Source of the DNA: Sphingobacterium haloxyli
Lineage (GTDB): Bacteria; Bacteroidota; Bacteroidia; Sphingobacteriales; Sphingobacteriaceae
Direction: 5' to 3'
DNA length: 64,000 bases
NCBI RefSeq assembly: GCF_002980525.1
Contig: NZ_PVBQ01000001.1
Span: forward strand, 496,001-560,000
The notes under the pieces were generated by a model that saw nothing but the letters and a program-made list of their open reading frames with translations, was not told where the DNA came from and did not search any database. Each line of letters starts with the position of its first letter. Position 1 is the first letter of the stretch. Shown piece by piece: positions 1-9,687 of this stretch. Position numbers and translations under genes: made by a program.

Positions 1-872
1 TGCGGATGTGATGGCAAAAACGGATACTTCACATCCGCTATCTCCGGATGTTTCTCTAATGTTTCAGCTAATGCGAGTGCATTGCTGCAATGTCTTTCCA
101 TACGCAGGCTTAAAGTATCAAGACTTTTTGACAACACCCACGCATTAAAAGGAGACATTGCCGGCCCCGTATGTCGTATAAAGAACATCAACTGATCAAT
201 TAGATCCTGCTTACCAACGATAACACCGCCTAACACACGCCCCTGTCCGTCCATGTATTTCGTGGCCGAATGGATGGAAAGATCAAAACCATATTGTAAT
301 GGCTTTTGTAAATAGGGAGTTGCAAAACAATTATCAATCGCAAAAATAATGTGGGGATGTTTTTCTTTCAAAGCCCCCAAGAATGCTAAATCGGCTAACT
401 CCAAACCGGGATTGGAAGGAGACTCGAGAAAAACTATTTTCGTATTTGGTTGGATAGCGCGCTCCCAGGCCTCGTTATCAACCGCATCCACATACGTGTG
501 CGTTACTCCCCAGCGAGGGAACAGTTGCGTCAAAAGCTGATGGGTGGAACCAAACAGCGCCCGAGCCGAAACAATATGGTCTCCCTGTCCGATGAAACCG
601 GCAAAAGAAGCGAAAACAGCCGCCATCCCAGAAGAGAATGCCAAACCAGCTTCCGCGTCCTCCATGATGCAAACTTTATTTATAAATTCCGCTGTATTAG
701 GATTTGCGTAGCGCGAGTAGACCATTCCGGATTCTTCTTCTGCAAAGATAGCCCGTCCCTGCTCTGCGTTATCAAAAATAAAACTGGATGTTAAATATAA
801 AGGAACGGAATGCTCTCTACTTGCTGACCGTGGCGCTTGTTCTCTTATGATTTTAGATTGATCTTTTTTCAT
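1..872 (-). CDS. metZ: O-succinylhomoserine sulfhydrylase / cystathionine gamma-synthase family enzyme (3' end outside window)
   Basis: This is a PLP-dependent trans-sulfuration enzyme that makes homocysteine or cystathionine from an activated homoserine in methionine biosynthesis. The minus strand is open from ATG 872 to the window edge (290 codons; the family is about 390). I read YSRYANPN near residue 45, FSSGMAAVF, the LESPSNPGLE segment, and SATKYMDGQGR, whose Lys (about residue 205) would form the Schiff base with PLP. The DGQGR tail after the lysine resembles MetZ more than MetB or MetC, so the specific name is an inference. An in-frame ATG at 899 exists, but a -7 promoter box (879-886) lies between the two ATGs, which favours 872 and a transcript with almost no leader. 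Confidence 0.85.
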   Translation of the reverse strand, partial: MKKDQSKIIREQAPRSASREHSVPLYLTSSFIFDNAEQGRAIFAEEESGMVYSRYANPNTAEFINKVCIMEDAEAGLAFSSGMAAVFASFAGFIGQGDHIVSARALFGSTHQLLTQLFPRWGVTHTYVDAVDNEAWERAIQPNTKIVFLESPSNPGLELADLAFLGALKEKHPHIIFAIDNCFATPYLQKPLQYGFDLSIHSATKYMDGQGRVLGGVIVGKQDLIDQLMFFIRHTGPAMSPFNAWVLSKSLDTLSLRMERHCSNALALAETLEKHPEIADVKYPFLPSHP

Positions 873-878
873 ACACAG

Positions 879-886
879 CAAAGTTA
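879..886 (-). promoter_or_regulatory. -7 promoter box of metZ
   Basis: On the minus strand this reads TAACTTTG, a full match to the Bacteroidota -7 consensus TAnnTTTG. Only six bases separate it from the ATG at 872, so the transcription start should fall at or next to the start codon. No clear -33 TTG is seen at the usual distance. Confidence 0.6.
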
Positions 887-992
887 AAGTTTTTTCCATA
901 TTTTAGCGGCACAAAATATTATGCTGGCATATAGTTTGCTGTCTTTTCATTTGGGAATATGTAAACCTATTCATGCGTTTATCTAAAAAATT

Positions 993-2219
993 ATGCAGAT
1001 AAAAAAACTACTATTAGGATTGTTACTTGCCAGCCCAATCATATCATGGGCACAGGGATCGCAGGTGAACACACAAGGACAAAAAGCCGTCGGTATGGCT
1101 GGGGCGGGGTCAGCACTTTTTGTGGACGAAACGTCCATCTTCTACAGCCCCGGTGCACTGTCCAAAATGGATCATAATGCCGTGTCGATAGGAGCTAGTG
1201 CTGTTATGTACCGTTCCGCATTTCGCGAGTTTAATAGCAACGATGTACACCACACGAAATTTAAGATTTCGCCTCCGTTCTCCGTCTTTGCAACATTTGG
1301 CCCTAAAAATTCATGGTGGAAAGCCGGTCTTGGCGTATACACGCCATTTGGCGGCTCGGTGGATTGGGGCGATCAGTGGCCTGGCCGTTACGAACTGAAT
1401 CACCTGCAAATGCGGGCTATATATATCCAGCCCACATTAAGTTTCAAACTAACCGAAAACTTTGGTATCGGTGGGGGCTTCGTCTACAATGTTGGATTAG
1501 TTGATCTTTCGCGCTCCATTCCTACCGCATCGGCTGACGGCACGCCCGGACGAGCAGAGCTTTCGGGAATGGGAACGGGTATGGGTTTTAATGTCGGCGT
1601 ACATTACCATTTAGAGGACGAGTTCGCGATCTCACTAAGCTATCGTTCTCAGGTTACCACCAAGCTGAAGGACGGCGACGCAGAATTTACAGTGCCACCT
1701 GCTTTAGCGGCCTCCTTTCCAAATACGACATTCGACGCAGAACTTCCGTTACCGAGTTCGTTCAACATAGGCCTTACATTCCCGGCTAGTGAACGAGTGG
1801 ATATCGCCGCCGACGCTACAATCATCGGTTACAGTGTATATAAAGAACTCGTTTTCGACTACAAAGACAATACTCCGGTGTTAGAAGACACAAAACAGGA
1901 GAAAAAATATGAAAATGCGCTATCGGCTAAAGTGGGGGTCAATTATGAAGTATGTGACCGCTTTGATTTACGAGCAGGCGGAGGCTACGTCTATAGTCCT
2001 GTACGAGGACCGTACGTATCGCCTGAAACCCCGGACAACAATCGAATTATGGGATCTATAGGATTCACATACGATCTTAATGACCGATGGGACCTTACGG
2101 GTGCATACGTTTTTCAACGCATCCTAGAACGCACCGTAACAAGTGCGAATACAGGACTTTCTGGCACATATAAAACAAATATTCATGCTCCTGGCATATC
2201 CTTAACTTATAAATGGTAG
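993..2219 (+). CDS. FadL/OmpP1-type outer membrane transport protein
   Basis: A 408-residue outer-membrane beta-barrel of the FadL/TodX family, which lets hydrophobic compounds cross the outer membrane. It has a signal peptide ending in SWAQG (about residue 22), then the family's N-terminal GQKAVGMAGAGSA stretch with SIFYSPGALS, and a long body of alternating amphipathic strands ending in the C-terminal LTYKW, an aromatic terminus typical of outer-membrane barrels. The stop codon overlaps the region where the following SGNH-hydrolase lipoprotein begins, so the two are very probably translated from one message and act together at the outer membrane. The substrate cannot be read from sequence. 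Confidence 0.85.
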   Translation: MQIKKLLLGLLLASPIISWAQGSQVNTQGQKAVGMAGAGSALFVDETSIFYSPGALSKMDHNAVSIGASAVMYRSAFREFNSNDVHHTKFKISPPFSVFATFGPKNSWWKAGLGVYTPFGGSVDWGDQWPGRYELNHLQMRAIYIQPTLSFKLTENFGIGGGFVYNVGLVDLSRSIPTASADGTPGRAELSGMGTGMGFNVGVHYHLEDEFAISLSYRSQVTTKLKDGDAEFTVPPALAASFPNTTFDAELPLPSSFNIGLTFPASERVDIAADATIIGYSVYKELVFDYKDNTPVLEDTKQEKKYENALSAKVGVNYEVCDRFDLRAGGGYVYSPVRGPYVSPETPDNNRIMGSIGFTYDLNDRWDLTGAYVFQRILERTVTSANTGLSGTYKTNIHAPGISLTYKW

Positions 2220-2221
2220 TG

Positions 2222-3532
2222 ATGATGAAAATGAAAAGAATATTCAAAAATACAGCGCTATATATTGGTATTGTATCAACTCTGGTAGCCACCTCCTGTA
2301 AACCCGAGATCGAAGGCTTTCAGACCACGCCAGGAGAGGCTAACTTCTCGAAATACATTGCCGTTGGGAATTCCTTAACAGCAGGCTTTGCCGACGGAGG
2401 ACTATACCTTGAGGGACAACAAGTAGCGTTTCCTAACCTCATCGCTGAGCAATTACGACAAGTAGGCGGAGGTGATTTTCGAAGCCCATTTTTCTCTGAA
2501 AATGAACGTAACGGCTCCGGATATTTACAACTTAAAGATCTTGTTAATGGACAACCGGTAATGGAAAATATTACCGATAACTTGGCTTACCGTGAACCGG
2601 GGAAACTGAGCAAATACACGGATGATGTTGAAAACCTAGGCGTCCCGGGGATGCGGCTGGATCTTTCTAAATTCGGCCCTTTCGGTGCCGCAAACATGTA
2701 TTTTGAGCGGTTATTGCAAGATGGAGATGTAGGGACAAAAACCTATATGGACTTTGCCACAGAAAAAAACCACACATTTTTCAGTTTTTGGCTGGGAAAC
2801 AACGATGTTTTGGGTAACGCCATGAACGGTGCCGTAACCAATCCTGAAGATCCTACTACAGTATTGACAGAAACAGCGACTTTTGAACACGCATACCGAG
2901 AGTTCATTACAAAGCTTACAGAAAATCAACAGAAGGGCGTAGTTGCAACGATCCCAGACGTGACAGCCATTCCTTTTTTCACCACAGTAACACGGGGAAC
3001 GCTGATCGCCGCCGTAAAAGCTGAAAGCGGTCAAGATGTCCAGGACCTCTATATCGAAATCGGCACAGGTACATCCAGAGCAGCATCGGACGATGATTTG
3101 TTCATCCTACCCTTTGCCTCGGCAGGATTACTGGGGAACACATCTGGGGAAAATCCGGCACCTTACGGTCTGCATCCGTCCAATCCCATCGAAAGCAAAT
3201 ACGTACTGGACAGCGATGAGGTGACGGCTATTCAAGCTCGTGTAAAGGCGTTTAATAATATTATTAAAAAAGTCGCTGAAGAAGAGGAATTGGCCTTAGC
3301 AGATGCCCACGCTTATCTCAATCGTGTTCAGAAGCCAGGCATTGTCTACAATGGAGTCGCTGTCAACGCATCGTTTATTACCGGAAACGCATTTTCGTTG
3401 GACGGGGTGCATCTCACACCAATGGGAAATGCCCTCATTGCCAACCTTTTTATTGAAGCTATAAATAAACAGTATCGTAGTAGGATTCCAAAAGTTGACG
3501 CTTCAAAATATCGCGGGGTGAGATTTCCCTAG
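2222..3532 (+). CDS. SGNH/GDSL-hydrolase-like lipoprotein
   Basis: An exported lipoprotein of the SGNH/GDSL hydrolase superfamily (esterase or lipase type). A short hydrophobic leader ends in VATSC, a lipobox. The nucleophile block is VGNSLTAGF (about residue 45), the GNND block supplies the oxyanion Asn, and the C-terminal DGVHLTPMGN carries the catalytic Asp and His. All four SGNH blocks are therefore present. Several in-frame ATGs (2213, 2222, 2225, 2231) are possible; 2213 lies inside the preceding gene, so 2222 is chosen. Coupling to a FadL-type porin suggests the enzyme processes a lipid-like substrate before or after uptake, which is inference. Confidence 0.8.
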   Translation: MMKMKRIFKNTALYIGIVSTLVATSCKPEIEGFQTTPGEANFSKYIAVGNSLTAGFADGGLYLEGQQVAFPNLIAEQLRQVGGGDFRSPFFSENERNGSGYLQLKDLVNGQPVMENITDNLAYREPGKLSKYTDDVENLGVPGMRLDLSKFGPFGAANMYFERLLQDGDVGTKTYMDFATEKNHTFFSFWLGNNDVLGNAMNGAVTNPEDPTTVLTETATFEHAYREFITKLTENQQKGVVATIPDVTAIPFFTTVTRGTLIAAVKAESGQDVQDLYIEIGTGTSRAASDDDLFILPFASAGLLGNTSGENPAPYGLHPSNPIESKYVLDSDEVTAIQARVKAFNNIIKKVAEEEELALADAHAYLNRVQKPGIVYNGVAVNASFITGNAFSLDGVHLTPMGNALIANLFIEAINKQYRSRIPKVDASKYRGVRFP

Positions 3533-3616
3533 TCACAACGCGCGTTAATTTGACTCGGAAAGCTTATTTTTGAATAAAATTTGTTAGCAATAATTATATT
3601 AGAGGAAATTGAATAG

Positions 3617-4033
3617 ATGAAAATCCATTTGCAACGTAAAAATGACGCCGTTCATTTTGAAGGCTCGAGTGAGCTTGGTAACGTCAAAGTAAATATTGAT
3701 GGTTCTGAGAGTATAGGCGGAGAAGGCAAAGGTGTACGCCCGATGGAACTCGTGCTGATGGCTTTAGGTTCTTGTAGCGTGTTCGATCTTTCAAGCATCC
3801 TCAAAAAGCAGCGTCAAACTATAGAAGACATACAAGTTGAGGTAGAGGGGAAACGTCGGGAAGAAGTCCCCACTATTTTCACGCACATTCACATCACTTT
3901 TACGTTAAAAGGACAGCTTGACGAGACAAAAGTGCATAAAGCCGCGGAACTGGCAGTGACAAAATACTGCTCCGTTCATGATATGTTGGTTGCAGGCGGA
4001 GTGGAGATTACGTATAGTCTGAAATTTGTTTAG
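3617..4033 (+). CDS. OsmC family protein
   Basis: A 138-residue OsmC/Ohr-fold protein, a family of small cytoplasmic dimers, many of which reduce organic hydroperoxides with a pair of cysteines. The two expected cysteines are visible: one in LGSCSVFDLSSIL (about residue 54) and one in KYCSVHDML (about residue 115). The N-terminal half forms the expected strand-rich segment with GEGKGVRPMELVLMALG. It stands alone, transcribed toward the minus-strand HPr-kinase-like gene. Whether it acts on peroxides or belongs to the YhfA-like subgroup of unknown role cannot be decided here. Confidence 0.85.
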   Translation: MKIHLQRKNDAVHFEGSSELGNVKVNIDGSESIGGEGKGVRPMELVLMALGSCSVFDLSSILKKQRQTIEDIQVEVEGKRREEVPTIFTHIHITFTLKGQLDETKVHKAAELAVTKYCSVHDMLVAGGVEITYSLKFV

Positions 4034-4065
4034 ATTCAACAGGAGGTACAAGCTCATCCCTATCG

Positions 4066-4980
4066 TTATTCTTCAAAAAGTGCGCTATAAGATGTTTTTG
4101 CAGCTTCCGCATCGGGCAGGCATTCCAAATATCCCACGTTGACTTGCTCCACTAATTGCGACAGTGTGTTGGTCATGGCGTTGAATAAATCTTTGTTCCA
4201 ACGGAGAGCAGTACAACTTGGCAGGACAGCAACAAGACTTTCTACACCTTTTTTCCGTGTAAATCTGTTTAATGGAGCCTGCGCCAGCCGGACAAAGCCC
4301 TTCAGTTCTACACATTTATTTTTGTAACAAGGCGTTTTTCCACTCCACGGCGTGCCATATATCATGGCTTTTCCATCCTCTTCGAGGCGCACCACCGGAT
4401 TATCATCGTTTAACAATTCGGTGTTTGGAATATGTTGCAACCAAAGCCTACTATGTGTACTCTTGCCCGTCCCGCTCTTCCCTAAAAAAGCGATTCCCTG
4501 CCTTTGCTGGTAAGCAATCACGGAAGCATGAATCAAGATCAGTCGATGTTGCAATCCCACCTGTCCAAAAACCACCATCAACAGCCAGCTGACAAATTCT
4601 CCCATCCGCGCATCATCGGCTTTTCCATATATACGCGACTCACTAAAATCTTTCGCGCTCTTCATCATCCACTGCTTGTCTTTTACAGTATGTTTTATCA
4701 GTGTGACGAATGCGTTTTCCTGTTCATAAAAACGAAAATTGTCACCCCACACGAGAGAAATATCGCTTCGAAGGGCACCCCATTCTTCTTCCGAAGGCAC
4801 CTCTTCTTCCTGAAAAATTACGACGGCAGCAGGTGTCCCGTTACGTTTTTCCCCACGAAAACCGACAAAAGAAGGTAAAATATCGTTCAAGTTTAACCTT
4901 GCGGGAAAGCGTAATTCTAATTGTAAATCTGCTATTTCATAATAATGACTTGTCAACTCTGGTGTTGTATTGGCCTCCAT
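4066..4980 (-). CDS. HPr kinase-like P-loop protein (PqqD-associated)
   Basis: A 304-residue cytoplasmic protein with the nucleotide-binding core of the HPr kinase/PEP carboxykinase fold. The P-loop FLGKSGTGKSTHSRLW (about residue 165) is followed by LLNDDNPVV with the acidic pair expected for Mg-ATP, and then GTPWSGKTP. The N-terminal half has no motif I recognise. True HPr kinases also act in carbon regulation, but nothing here links it to a PTS. It lies 18 bases after a PqqD-like gene and is the last gene of a three-gene minus-strand operon. The pairing suggests a kinase working with a peptide- or carrier-binding PqqD domain. Exact substrate unknown. Confidence 0.75.
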   Translation of the reverse strand: MEANTTPELTSHYYEIADLQLELRFPARLNLNDILPSFVGFRGEKRNGTPAAVVIFQEEEVPSEEEWGALRSDISLVWGDNFRFYEQENAFVTLIKHTVKDKQWMMKSAKDFSESRIYGKADDARMGEFVSWLLMVVFGQVGLQHRLILIHASVIAYQQRQGIAFLGKSGTGKSTHSRLWLQHIPNTELLNDDNPVVRLEEDGKAMIYGTPWSGKTPCYKNKCVELKGFVRLAQAPLNRFTRKKGVESLVAVLPSCTALRWNKDLFNAMTNTLSQLVEQVNVGYLECLPDAEAAKTSYSALFEE

Positions 4981-4998
4981 ACTTTTTATATACCTGCG

Positions 4999-5271
4999 CT
5001 ATGCCTCTAAAAGACCTGCTTTTTCAAATTCTTGTATCAACGATTCCGCATCCTGTGCGGCCTTCTCTTGCGAAACCTCGTAGCGCTCACATAGAAGCTC
5101 GGCTATATACGCTGCATTGACTTCTTTGTCTACCAACTGCTCCCAAAGCCATGCTGCCGTTTCATTAAGGGTGTGGACTTTGGAAAGGTCTACCATTCCC
5201 TGACTTGGGTCTACCATAATATAGTCGTCCCCGACTTTCCGAAGGACTAAATCTTGTCTTAACTTCATCAT
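4999..5271 (-). CDS. PqqD family protein
   Basis: A 90-residue winged-helix PqqD-like protein. The N-terminal strands (LVLRKVGDDYIMVDP), the L-N-E-T-A-A-W-L-W-E block, and the C-terminal helix ending EFEKAGLLEA are all characteristic. In RiPP pathways PqqD domains bind precursor peptide leaders and present them to a modifying enzyme. No radical SAM enzyme or precursor peptide is adjacent; the partner here is the HPr-kinase-like gene immediately downstream. Two adjacent ATGs (5271 and 5268) can serve as start. Confidence 0.8.
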   Translation of the reverse strand: MMKLRQDLVLRKVGDDYIMVDPSQGMVDLSKVHTLNETAAWLWEQLVDKEVNAAYIAELLCERYEVSQEKAAQDAESLIQEFEKAGLLEA

Positions 5272-5300
5272 GAAACAAAAATAACATTATTTAGCATAAA

Positions 5301-6341
5301 TCACTTCCCTTTACGCCATATCCGTTCGGCCCATCTACCCACCAACCAAAATGACCCCGCTAACAGAAGAAAGAAAATCGTGCGGTTGATGTTATCCCAA
5401 AGGTATTCCACAAAGCGGGTATAGAGATTCAGGATAAAGAAAACGAAACCTATGTCGCGCGAAGCATGGTCTTTTGTCTTCATCCCGTACAACGCCAATC
5501 CCAACGAAAGCAAAATAGCTAGAACTCCCCAATAAAGAATATGATATTGGCGAACCTGTGTCCAAGCATCGAAATCACTGTAATTTCCAAAAATAGAGAG
5601 GCACCATAAAGCGATCATCGTGTACAATAGTCCTACGACATAGCTCGTTGATTGAAATGGTTTCAACGGCTTTATTTTCTCCTGCCCCCATAGCGCGAAG
5701 GTGGTCAAAAGCAATCCAAACAATGTAAATCGCAGGGGGTAATTCATACCCCAGAATTTAAACCCCCAATTGCTGTGATGTGCGGTTTCAGTTGCAAACC
5801 AAATACCGAGCGCCACCAATGTAAATACCCAGATCAGCTTCGAGTTAAGTTTGACGGACAAAATACCATATATAGCAATTGACAAAAGGAAAAAGAGTGT
5901 ATAATGACTTGTCGTCCGGTCCAGCACCTGACCCAGAAAACCAATGCACGCAGCTGTTGCAAAGGAACCCGCTAACATAAGTGTTTCATTGGAAAACGTT
6001 TTCTCCGGATACCGTTTTTTGTTTCGGAAGCCCAAGAAATAGAAAAGCACAGCGAGTCCAGCAAAAAATAGACAAAAAACGATATTGGGTGCTTCATAAA
6101 AGCGTTCCACAAAACGGGTCAATGCATCATCCGCGAAAAGCGAAAATACGGCAAAAATGAGGGAAACTAGGGCTATCCAAAACGCATAACGCGCCAAATG
6201 TTTCCATTCGAACGCTCTTTCGTCGATGGTTTGCTTTAACGCTTCGACTTTGCTAGCTTCTAGCAAACCGGACCCTTGCCAATGATCAAGTGCATTTTCC
6301 ACAACATCCCGTTCCTGCTTTGTCAAATCCAGTTTTTTCAC
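5301..6341 (-). CDS. DUF2157-like polytopic membrane protein
   Basis: A membrane protein of about 346 residues. A soluble N-terminal segment of around 45 residues (KKLDLTKQERDVVENALDHW, then a second helix) is followed by roughly ten hydrophobic spans and a basic C-terminus. This arrangement resembles DUF2157 proteins, whose role is unknown. The frame is open upstream to a TTG at 6362, but the GTG at 6341 starts a sequence with a natural basic N-terminus and is preferred. It is the first gene of the operon with the PqqD-like and HPr-kinase-like genes, 29 bases upstream of the former. Confidence 0.6.
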   Translation of the reverse strand: MKKLDLTKQERDVVENALDHWQGSGLLEASKVEALKQTIDERAFEWKHLARYAFWIALVSLIFAVFSLFADDALTRFVERFYEAPNIVFCLFFAGLAVLFYFLGFRNKKRYPEKTFSNETLMLAGSFATAACIGFLGQVLDRTTSHYTLFFLLSIAIYGILSVKLNSKLIWVFTLVALGIWFATETAHHSNWGFKFWGMNYPLRFTLFGLLLTTFALWGQEKIKPLKPFQSTSYVVGLLYTMIALWCLSIFGNYSDFDAWTQVRQYHILYWGVLAILLSLGLALYGMKTKDHASRDIGFVFFILNLYTRFVEYLWDNINRTIFFLLLAGSFWLVGRWAERIWRKGK

Positions 6342-6433
6342 ACGCTGCTTTGTTTTATACAACCAAGGTACAAATTAGTAGCCAATTTTTTATAGTACCA
6401 CTTTTGACCGCAAAAAAGAAAAGAAATAAACCG

Positions 6434-6441
6434 TAACTTTG
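6434..6441 (+). promoter_or_regulatory. -7 promoter box of uvrA
   Basis: TAACTTTG matches TAnnTTTG. It lies 27 bases before the ATG at 6469 and overlaps the TTG at 6439 that would otherwise extend the uvrA frame. This excludes the longer start. Confidence 0.65.
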
Positions 6442-6468
6442 TACTTTCAAAATTCAGGACAATACAAC

Positions 6469-9318
6469 ATGAGCTCTACCAAGCAGCACAATCATATAGA
6501 TTTAGGTGAACAACGTGAAATTGAGGTATTTGGCGCGCGCGTACACAACCTTAAAAACATCGACGTCAGCTTTCCTCGCAACGAATTGGTCGTGATCACC
6601 GGGCTAAGTGGGAGCGGCAAATCTTCGCTCGCATTCGACACTATTTATGCCGAAGGACAACGTCGCTACATGGAAACGTTCTCCGCTTATAGTCGACAGT
6701 TTCTAGGCGGAATGGAACGTCCTGACGTAGACAAAATATCGGGACTAAGCCCTGTGATATCCATTGAACAAAAAACAACAAACAAAAATCCGCGGTCGAC
6801 TGTAGGAACGATCACCGAGATATACGATTTCCTGCGATTGCTATATGCGAGAGCAAGTGAGGCATATTCCTATGTTACAGGTAAGCTCATGCAGCGAATG
6901 TCGGAAGAGCAGATTGTCGACCGAATATTAGCAGAGTTCAACGACGAACCGATATATATTCTCGCGCCTATCGTCAAAGGCCGTAAAGGGCATTATCGTG
7001 AGCTTTTTGAACAGATTCGTAAACAAGGCTATACCAAAGTTCGCGTGGACGGCGAAATTCTGGAACTCACACCTAAAATGCAAGTTGATCGCTACAAAAT
7101 ACACGACATTGAAACAGTGGTCGACCGTCTATACGCAAGCGCAGGCGATAAAAAACGGCTATATACATCGGTGATGCAAGCCATGAAAGCGGCAAAAGGT
7201 ATTATCAAAATTGCGAACAAGGACGGACGGGAGCATTTTTTCAGCCGCTATCTTATGGATGCGGAGTCTGGCATCTCCTACGATGAACCGCAACCGAATA
7301 CTTTTTCTTTCAATTCTCCTTATGGCGCTTGCCCGAAATGTGATGGACTTGGCTATATATTCGAAATCGACAAAGATACAGTTATCCCGGATAAAAAATT
7401 GAGCATACAAAAGGGTGCCATTTTGCCACTAGGCCCTTCGCGTGACTCATGGACATTTCAGGTGGTCAAAGCGGTGGCCAAGAAACTCGATTTTTCCATG
7501 AGTAGTCCTATTGAGAAACTAAGCGAGGAGCAATTGAATACGCTTCTTTTCGGGGGAGAAGAACCATTGAGCATCACCGTTTCTTACGGCAGTTATGGTA
7601 CACGCGAATACAAAATACAGTTCACAGGCATCTTCGACATGTTGGAAGAGATAAACGGACGAGGCTCAGACGACGCCCCCGTCTTAGAAGATTTCCGAAC
7701 CAAAGTGGTGTGTCCTTCCTGTCAGGGGGCTCGATTGAAACAGGAGTCACTACACTTCAAGATAGATCAGAAAAACATCGCTGAACTAGCAAGTATGGAT
7801 ATCAGCAGCTTGCAAGAATGGTTTGACGGTATAGAAAGCCGGATCAACGAACGTCAAAACACTATTGCTGCCGAAATCCTAAAGGAAATTCGCGCAAGGA
7901 TAGGCTTCCTCTTGGATGTAGGATTAAGCTATCTTACTTTAGATCGATCTTCCAAAACACTTTCTGGTGGGGAAGCGCAGCGTATACGACTGGCCACACA
8001 AATAGGTTCTCAACTCGTAAATGTGTTATATATCCTGGACGAACCGAGCATCGGATTGCACCAACGGGATAATGAGCGGCTGATTAATTCGTTGAAAAAC
8101 TTACGTGATATCGGGAATTCGGTTTTAGTCGTAGAGCACGACAAAGACATGATTCTGCAGGCTGATTACGTAATCGATATGGGGCCAGAAGCAGGCGTAC
8201 ACGGCGGAAGCGTGGTGACGCAGGGGACACCGAAAGAGATTATGAGAGCGGACACGTTGACCGCTCGTTATCTCAATGGACAGAAAGAAGTTGCTATTCC
8301 CGCCAAACGACGTAAGGGTAACGGCAAAATATTATCACTTGAAGGTGCAACAGGCAACAATTTAAAGCGCGTGAAGGTCGATTTCCCATTGGGGAAGTTA
8401 ATTTTAGTGACCGGTGTATCCGGTTCAGGAAAATCTAGTCTTATTACGGGAACCCTCTATCCTATCCTGAACAAACACTTTTTCCGCGCAAAAAGCGTCC
8501 CACTACCTTATAAAAAAATAGAAGGGCTTGAGCATATAGACAAGGTTATCGAAATCAATCAAAGTCCGATAGGACGTACGCCACGCTCCAACCCATCGAC
8601 TTATACTGGGGTGTTCTCCGATATCCGTACGCTTTTCGTGCAATTACCGGAAGCAAAAATTCGGGGTTATAAACCCGGCCGATTTTCCTTTAACGTTAAA
8701 GGAGGGCGTTGCGAAACCTGTCAGGGAGCAGGCATGAAAATTATAGAGATGAATTTTCTGCCAGATGTACAGGTTCCTTGTGAGACTTGTCACGGCAAAC
8801 GTTACAATCGCGAAACATTGGAAGTTCGTTATCGCGGAAAGTCTATTTCCGATGTCTTAGACATGAGCATTGATGAGGCAGTGGATTTCTTTGAAAACAT
8901 CCCTTCCATTTATCGGAAAATTAAAACTTTGCAGGATGTAGGGTTGGGCTATATTACGTTGGGGCAATCGTCTATTACGCTCTCGGGAGGAGAGGCGCAA
9001 CGCGTAAAACTCGCTACGGAGCTATCAAAAAAAGATACCGGCAATACCTTCTACATTTTAGACGAGCCAACCACCGGTCTCCATTTTGAAGATGTCAATG
9101 TCTTATTGGGTGTCATCAACCGTTTGGTAGACCGAGGAAACACCGTATTGATTATCGAGCACAATCTGGATGTCGTGAAAACAGCCGATTGGGTAATCGA
9201 TATGGGACCGGAGGGCGGAAAAGGTGGCGGGAAATTGATGTTTGCTGGATTACCGGAAGATCTTATCAAACAAAAAGGGAACGAGACGGCCAGGTTTTTG
9301 AAAACGGAAATGACTTAA
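6469..9318 (+). CDS. uvrA: Excinuclease ABC subunit A
   Basis: UvrA, the DNA-damage-recognising ATPase of nucleotide excision repair, works as a dimer with UvrB in the cytoplasm. The 949-residue product has both ABC modules: Walker [10 protein letters not shown] (about residue 45) and GVSGSGKSS (about 650), with the two signature blocks [13 protein letters not shown] and [13 protein letters not shown], and [12 protein letters not shown] and [11 protein letters not shown] as the Walker B segments. Zinc-finger cysteines appear in [23 protein letters not shown] and CETCHGK. Length and domain order are normal. The start is set by the promoter box just upstream. The stop codon is embedded in a perfect 21-bp inverted repeat. 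Confidence 0.97.
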   Translation: MSSTKQHNHIDLGEQREIEVFGARVHNLKNIDVSFPRNELVVITGLSGSGKSSLAFDTIYAEGQRRYMETFSAYSRQFLGGMERPDVDKISGLSPVISIEQKTTNKNPRSTVGTITEIYDFLRLLYARASEAYSYVTGKLMQRMSEEQIVDRILAEFNDEPIYILAPIVKGRKGHYRELFEQIRKQGYTKVRVDGEILELTPKMQVDRYKIHDIETVVDRLYASAGDKKRLYTSVMQAMKAAKGIIKIANKDGREHFFSRYLMDAESGISYDEPQPNTFSFNSPYGACPKCDGLGYIFEIDKDTVIPDKKLSIQKGAILPLGPSRDSWTFQVVKAVAKKLDFSMSSPIEKLSEEQLNTLLFGGEEPLSITVSYGSYGTREYKIQFTGIFDMLEEINGRGSDDAPVLEDFRTKVVCPSCQGARLKQESLHFKIDQKNIAELASMDISSLQEWFDGIESRINERQNTIAAEILKEIRARIGFLLDVGLSYLTLDRSSKTLSGGEAQRIRLATQIGSQLVNVLYILDEPSIGLHQRDNERLINSLKNLRDIGNSVLVVEHDKDMILQADYVIDMGPEAGVHGGSVVTQGTPKEIMRADTLTARYLNGQKEVAIPAKRRKGNGKILSLEGATGNNLKRVKVDFPLGKLILVTGVSGSGKSSLITGTLYPILNKHFFRAKSVPLPYKKIEGLEHIDKVIEINQSPIGRTPRSNPSTYTGVFSDIRTLFVQLPEAKIRGYKPGRFSFNVKGGRCETCQGAGMKIIEMNFLPDVQVPCETCHGKRYNRETLEVRYRGKSISDVLDMSIDEAVDFFENIPSIYRKIKTLQDVGLGYITLGQSSITLSGGEAQRVKLATELSKKDTGNTFYILDEPTTGLHFEDVNVLLGVINRLVDRGNTVLIIEHNLDVVKTADWVIDMGPEGGKGGGKLMFAGLPEDLIKQKGNETARFLKTEMT

Positions 9319-9358
9319 GTTTTCTTTTTTTCTTAACAAAAAAAGAAAACTTAAGTCA
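9311..9358 (+). terminator. Perfect 21-bp inverted repeat overlapping the uvrA stop
   Basis: Left arm 9311-9331 and right arm 9338-9358 are perfectly complementary with a six-base loop. The arm next to the loop is a pyrimidine run (TTTTCTTTTTTT), so the hairpin is flanked internally by a T-tract rather than followed by one. It probably ends uvrA transcription and also opens the structured element that follows. Confidence 0.6.
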
Positions 9359-9670
9359 AGACTCGCCTGGTTCTTGCTATCTTTCTTTGTCTTTTCCTAA
9401 ACAGAAAGAAACTCGCTTTGCTCAGACAACTTTCTGTTTTTAACGGAATAGCCTACAGAAAGTTGGTCGCAGAACAAGGCAAGGTCGTTTTCACCCGTAT
9501 CATCGCAGGGCATTATTGCCCTCTTTATATACGCATTTGTACTATCCCCCTATTAACACTAACGGCTTCCATCCCATATCCCGAAATAAACCAATATTCC
9601 CTCCTGTCCTTGGCAACAAATATTTACGAGCCCGCCGAAGGTAATCACGAGTCACGACACATAAAATTTT
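9359..9670 (+). repeat. Intergenic structured element, copy A
   Basis: No gene is visible between uvrA and mutL. The stretch holds a hairpin with arms 9399-9408 and 9430-9439 (perfect, 10 bp, AAACAGAAAG/CTTTCTGTTT) around a 21-base loop. A second copy of the left arm (9455-9462) can pair with the same right arm, so two alternative folds exist. It is followed by TTGGTCGCAGAAC. Further on, CCCCCTATTAACACTAA (near 9547) resembles the same position in copy B. The same architecture recurs at 36061-36369. Confidence 0.6.
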
Positions 9671-9672
9671 CG

Positions 9673-9680
9673 TAACTTTG
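9673..9680 (+). promoter_or_regulatory. -7 promoter box of mutL
   Basis: TAACTTTG, a full TAnnTTTG match, ends seven bases before the ATG at 9688. The transcript should start within a base or two of the start codon, so mutL is probably read from a leaderless message. Confidence 0.65.
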
Positions 9681-9687
9681 CTCTTGT

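Noticed and set aside
4999..5271. PqqD as sign of a PQQ or RiPP biosynthesis cluster
   Set aside because: No pqqA-like precursor, no radical SAM enzyme (PqqE type) and no PqqB/PqqC are visible in the surrounding 15 kb; only a kinase-like partner is.
6439..6468. Longer uvrA start at TTG 6439
   Set aside because: The TTG overlaps the TAACTTTG promoter box at 6434-6441, so it would not be in the transcript; ATG 6469 is the likely start.
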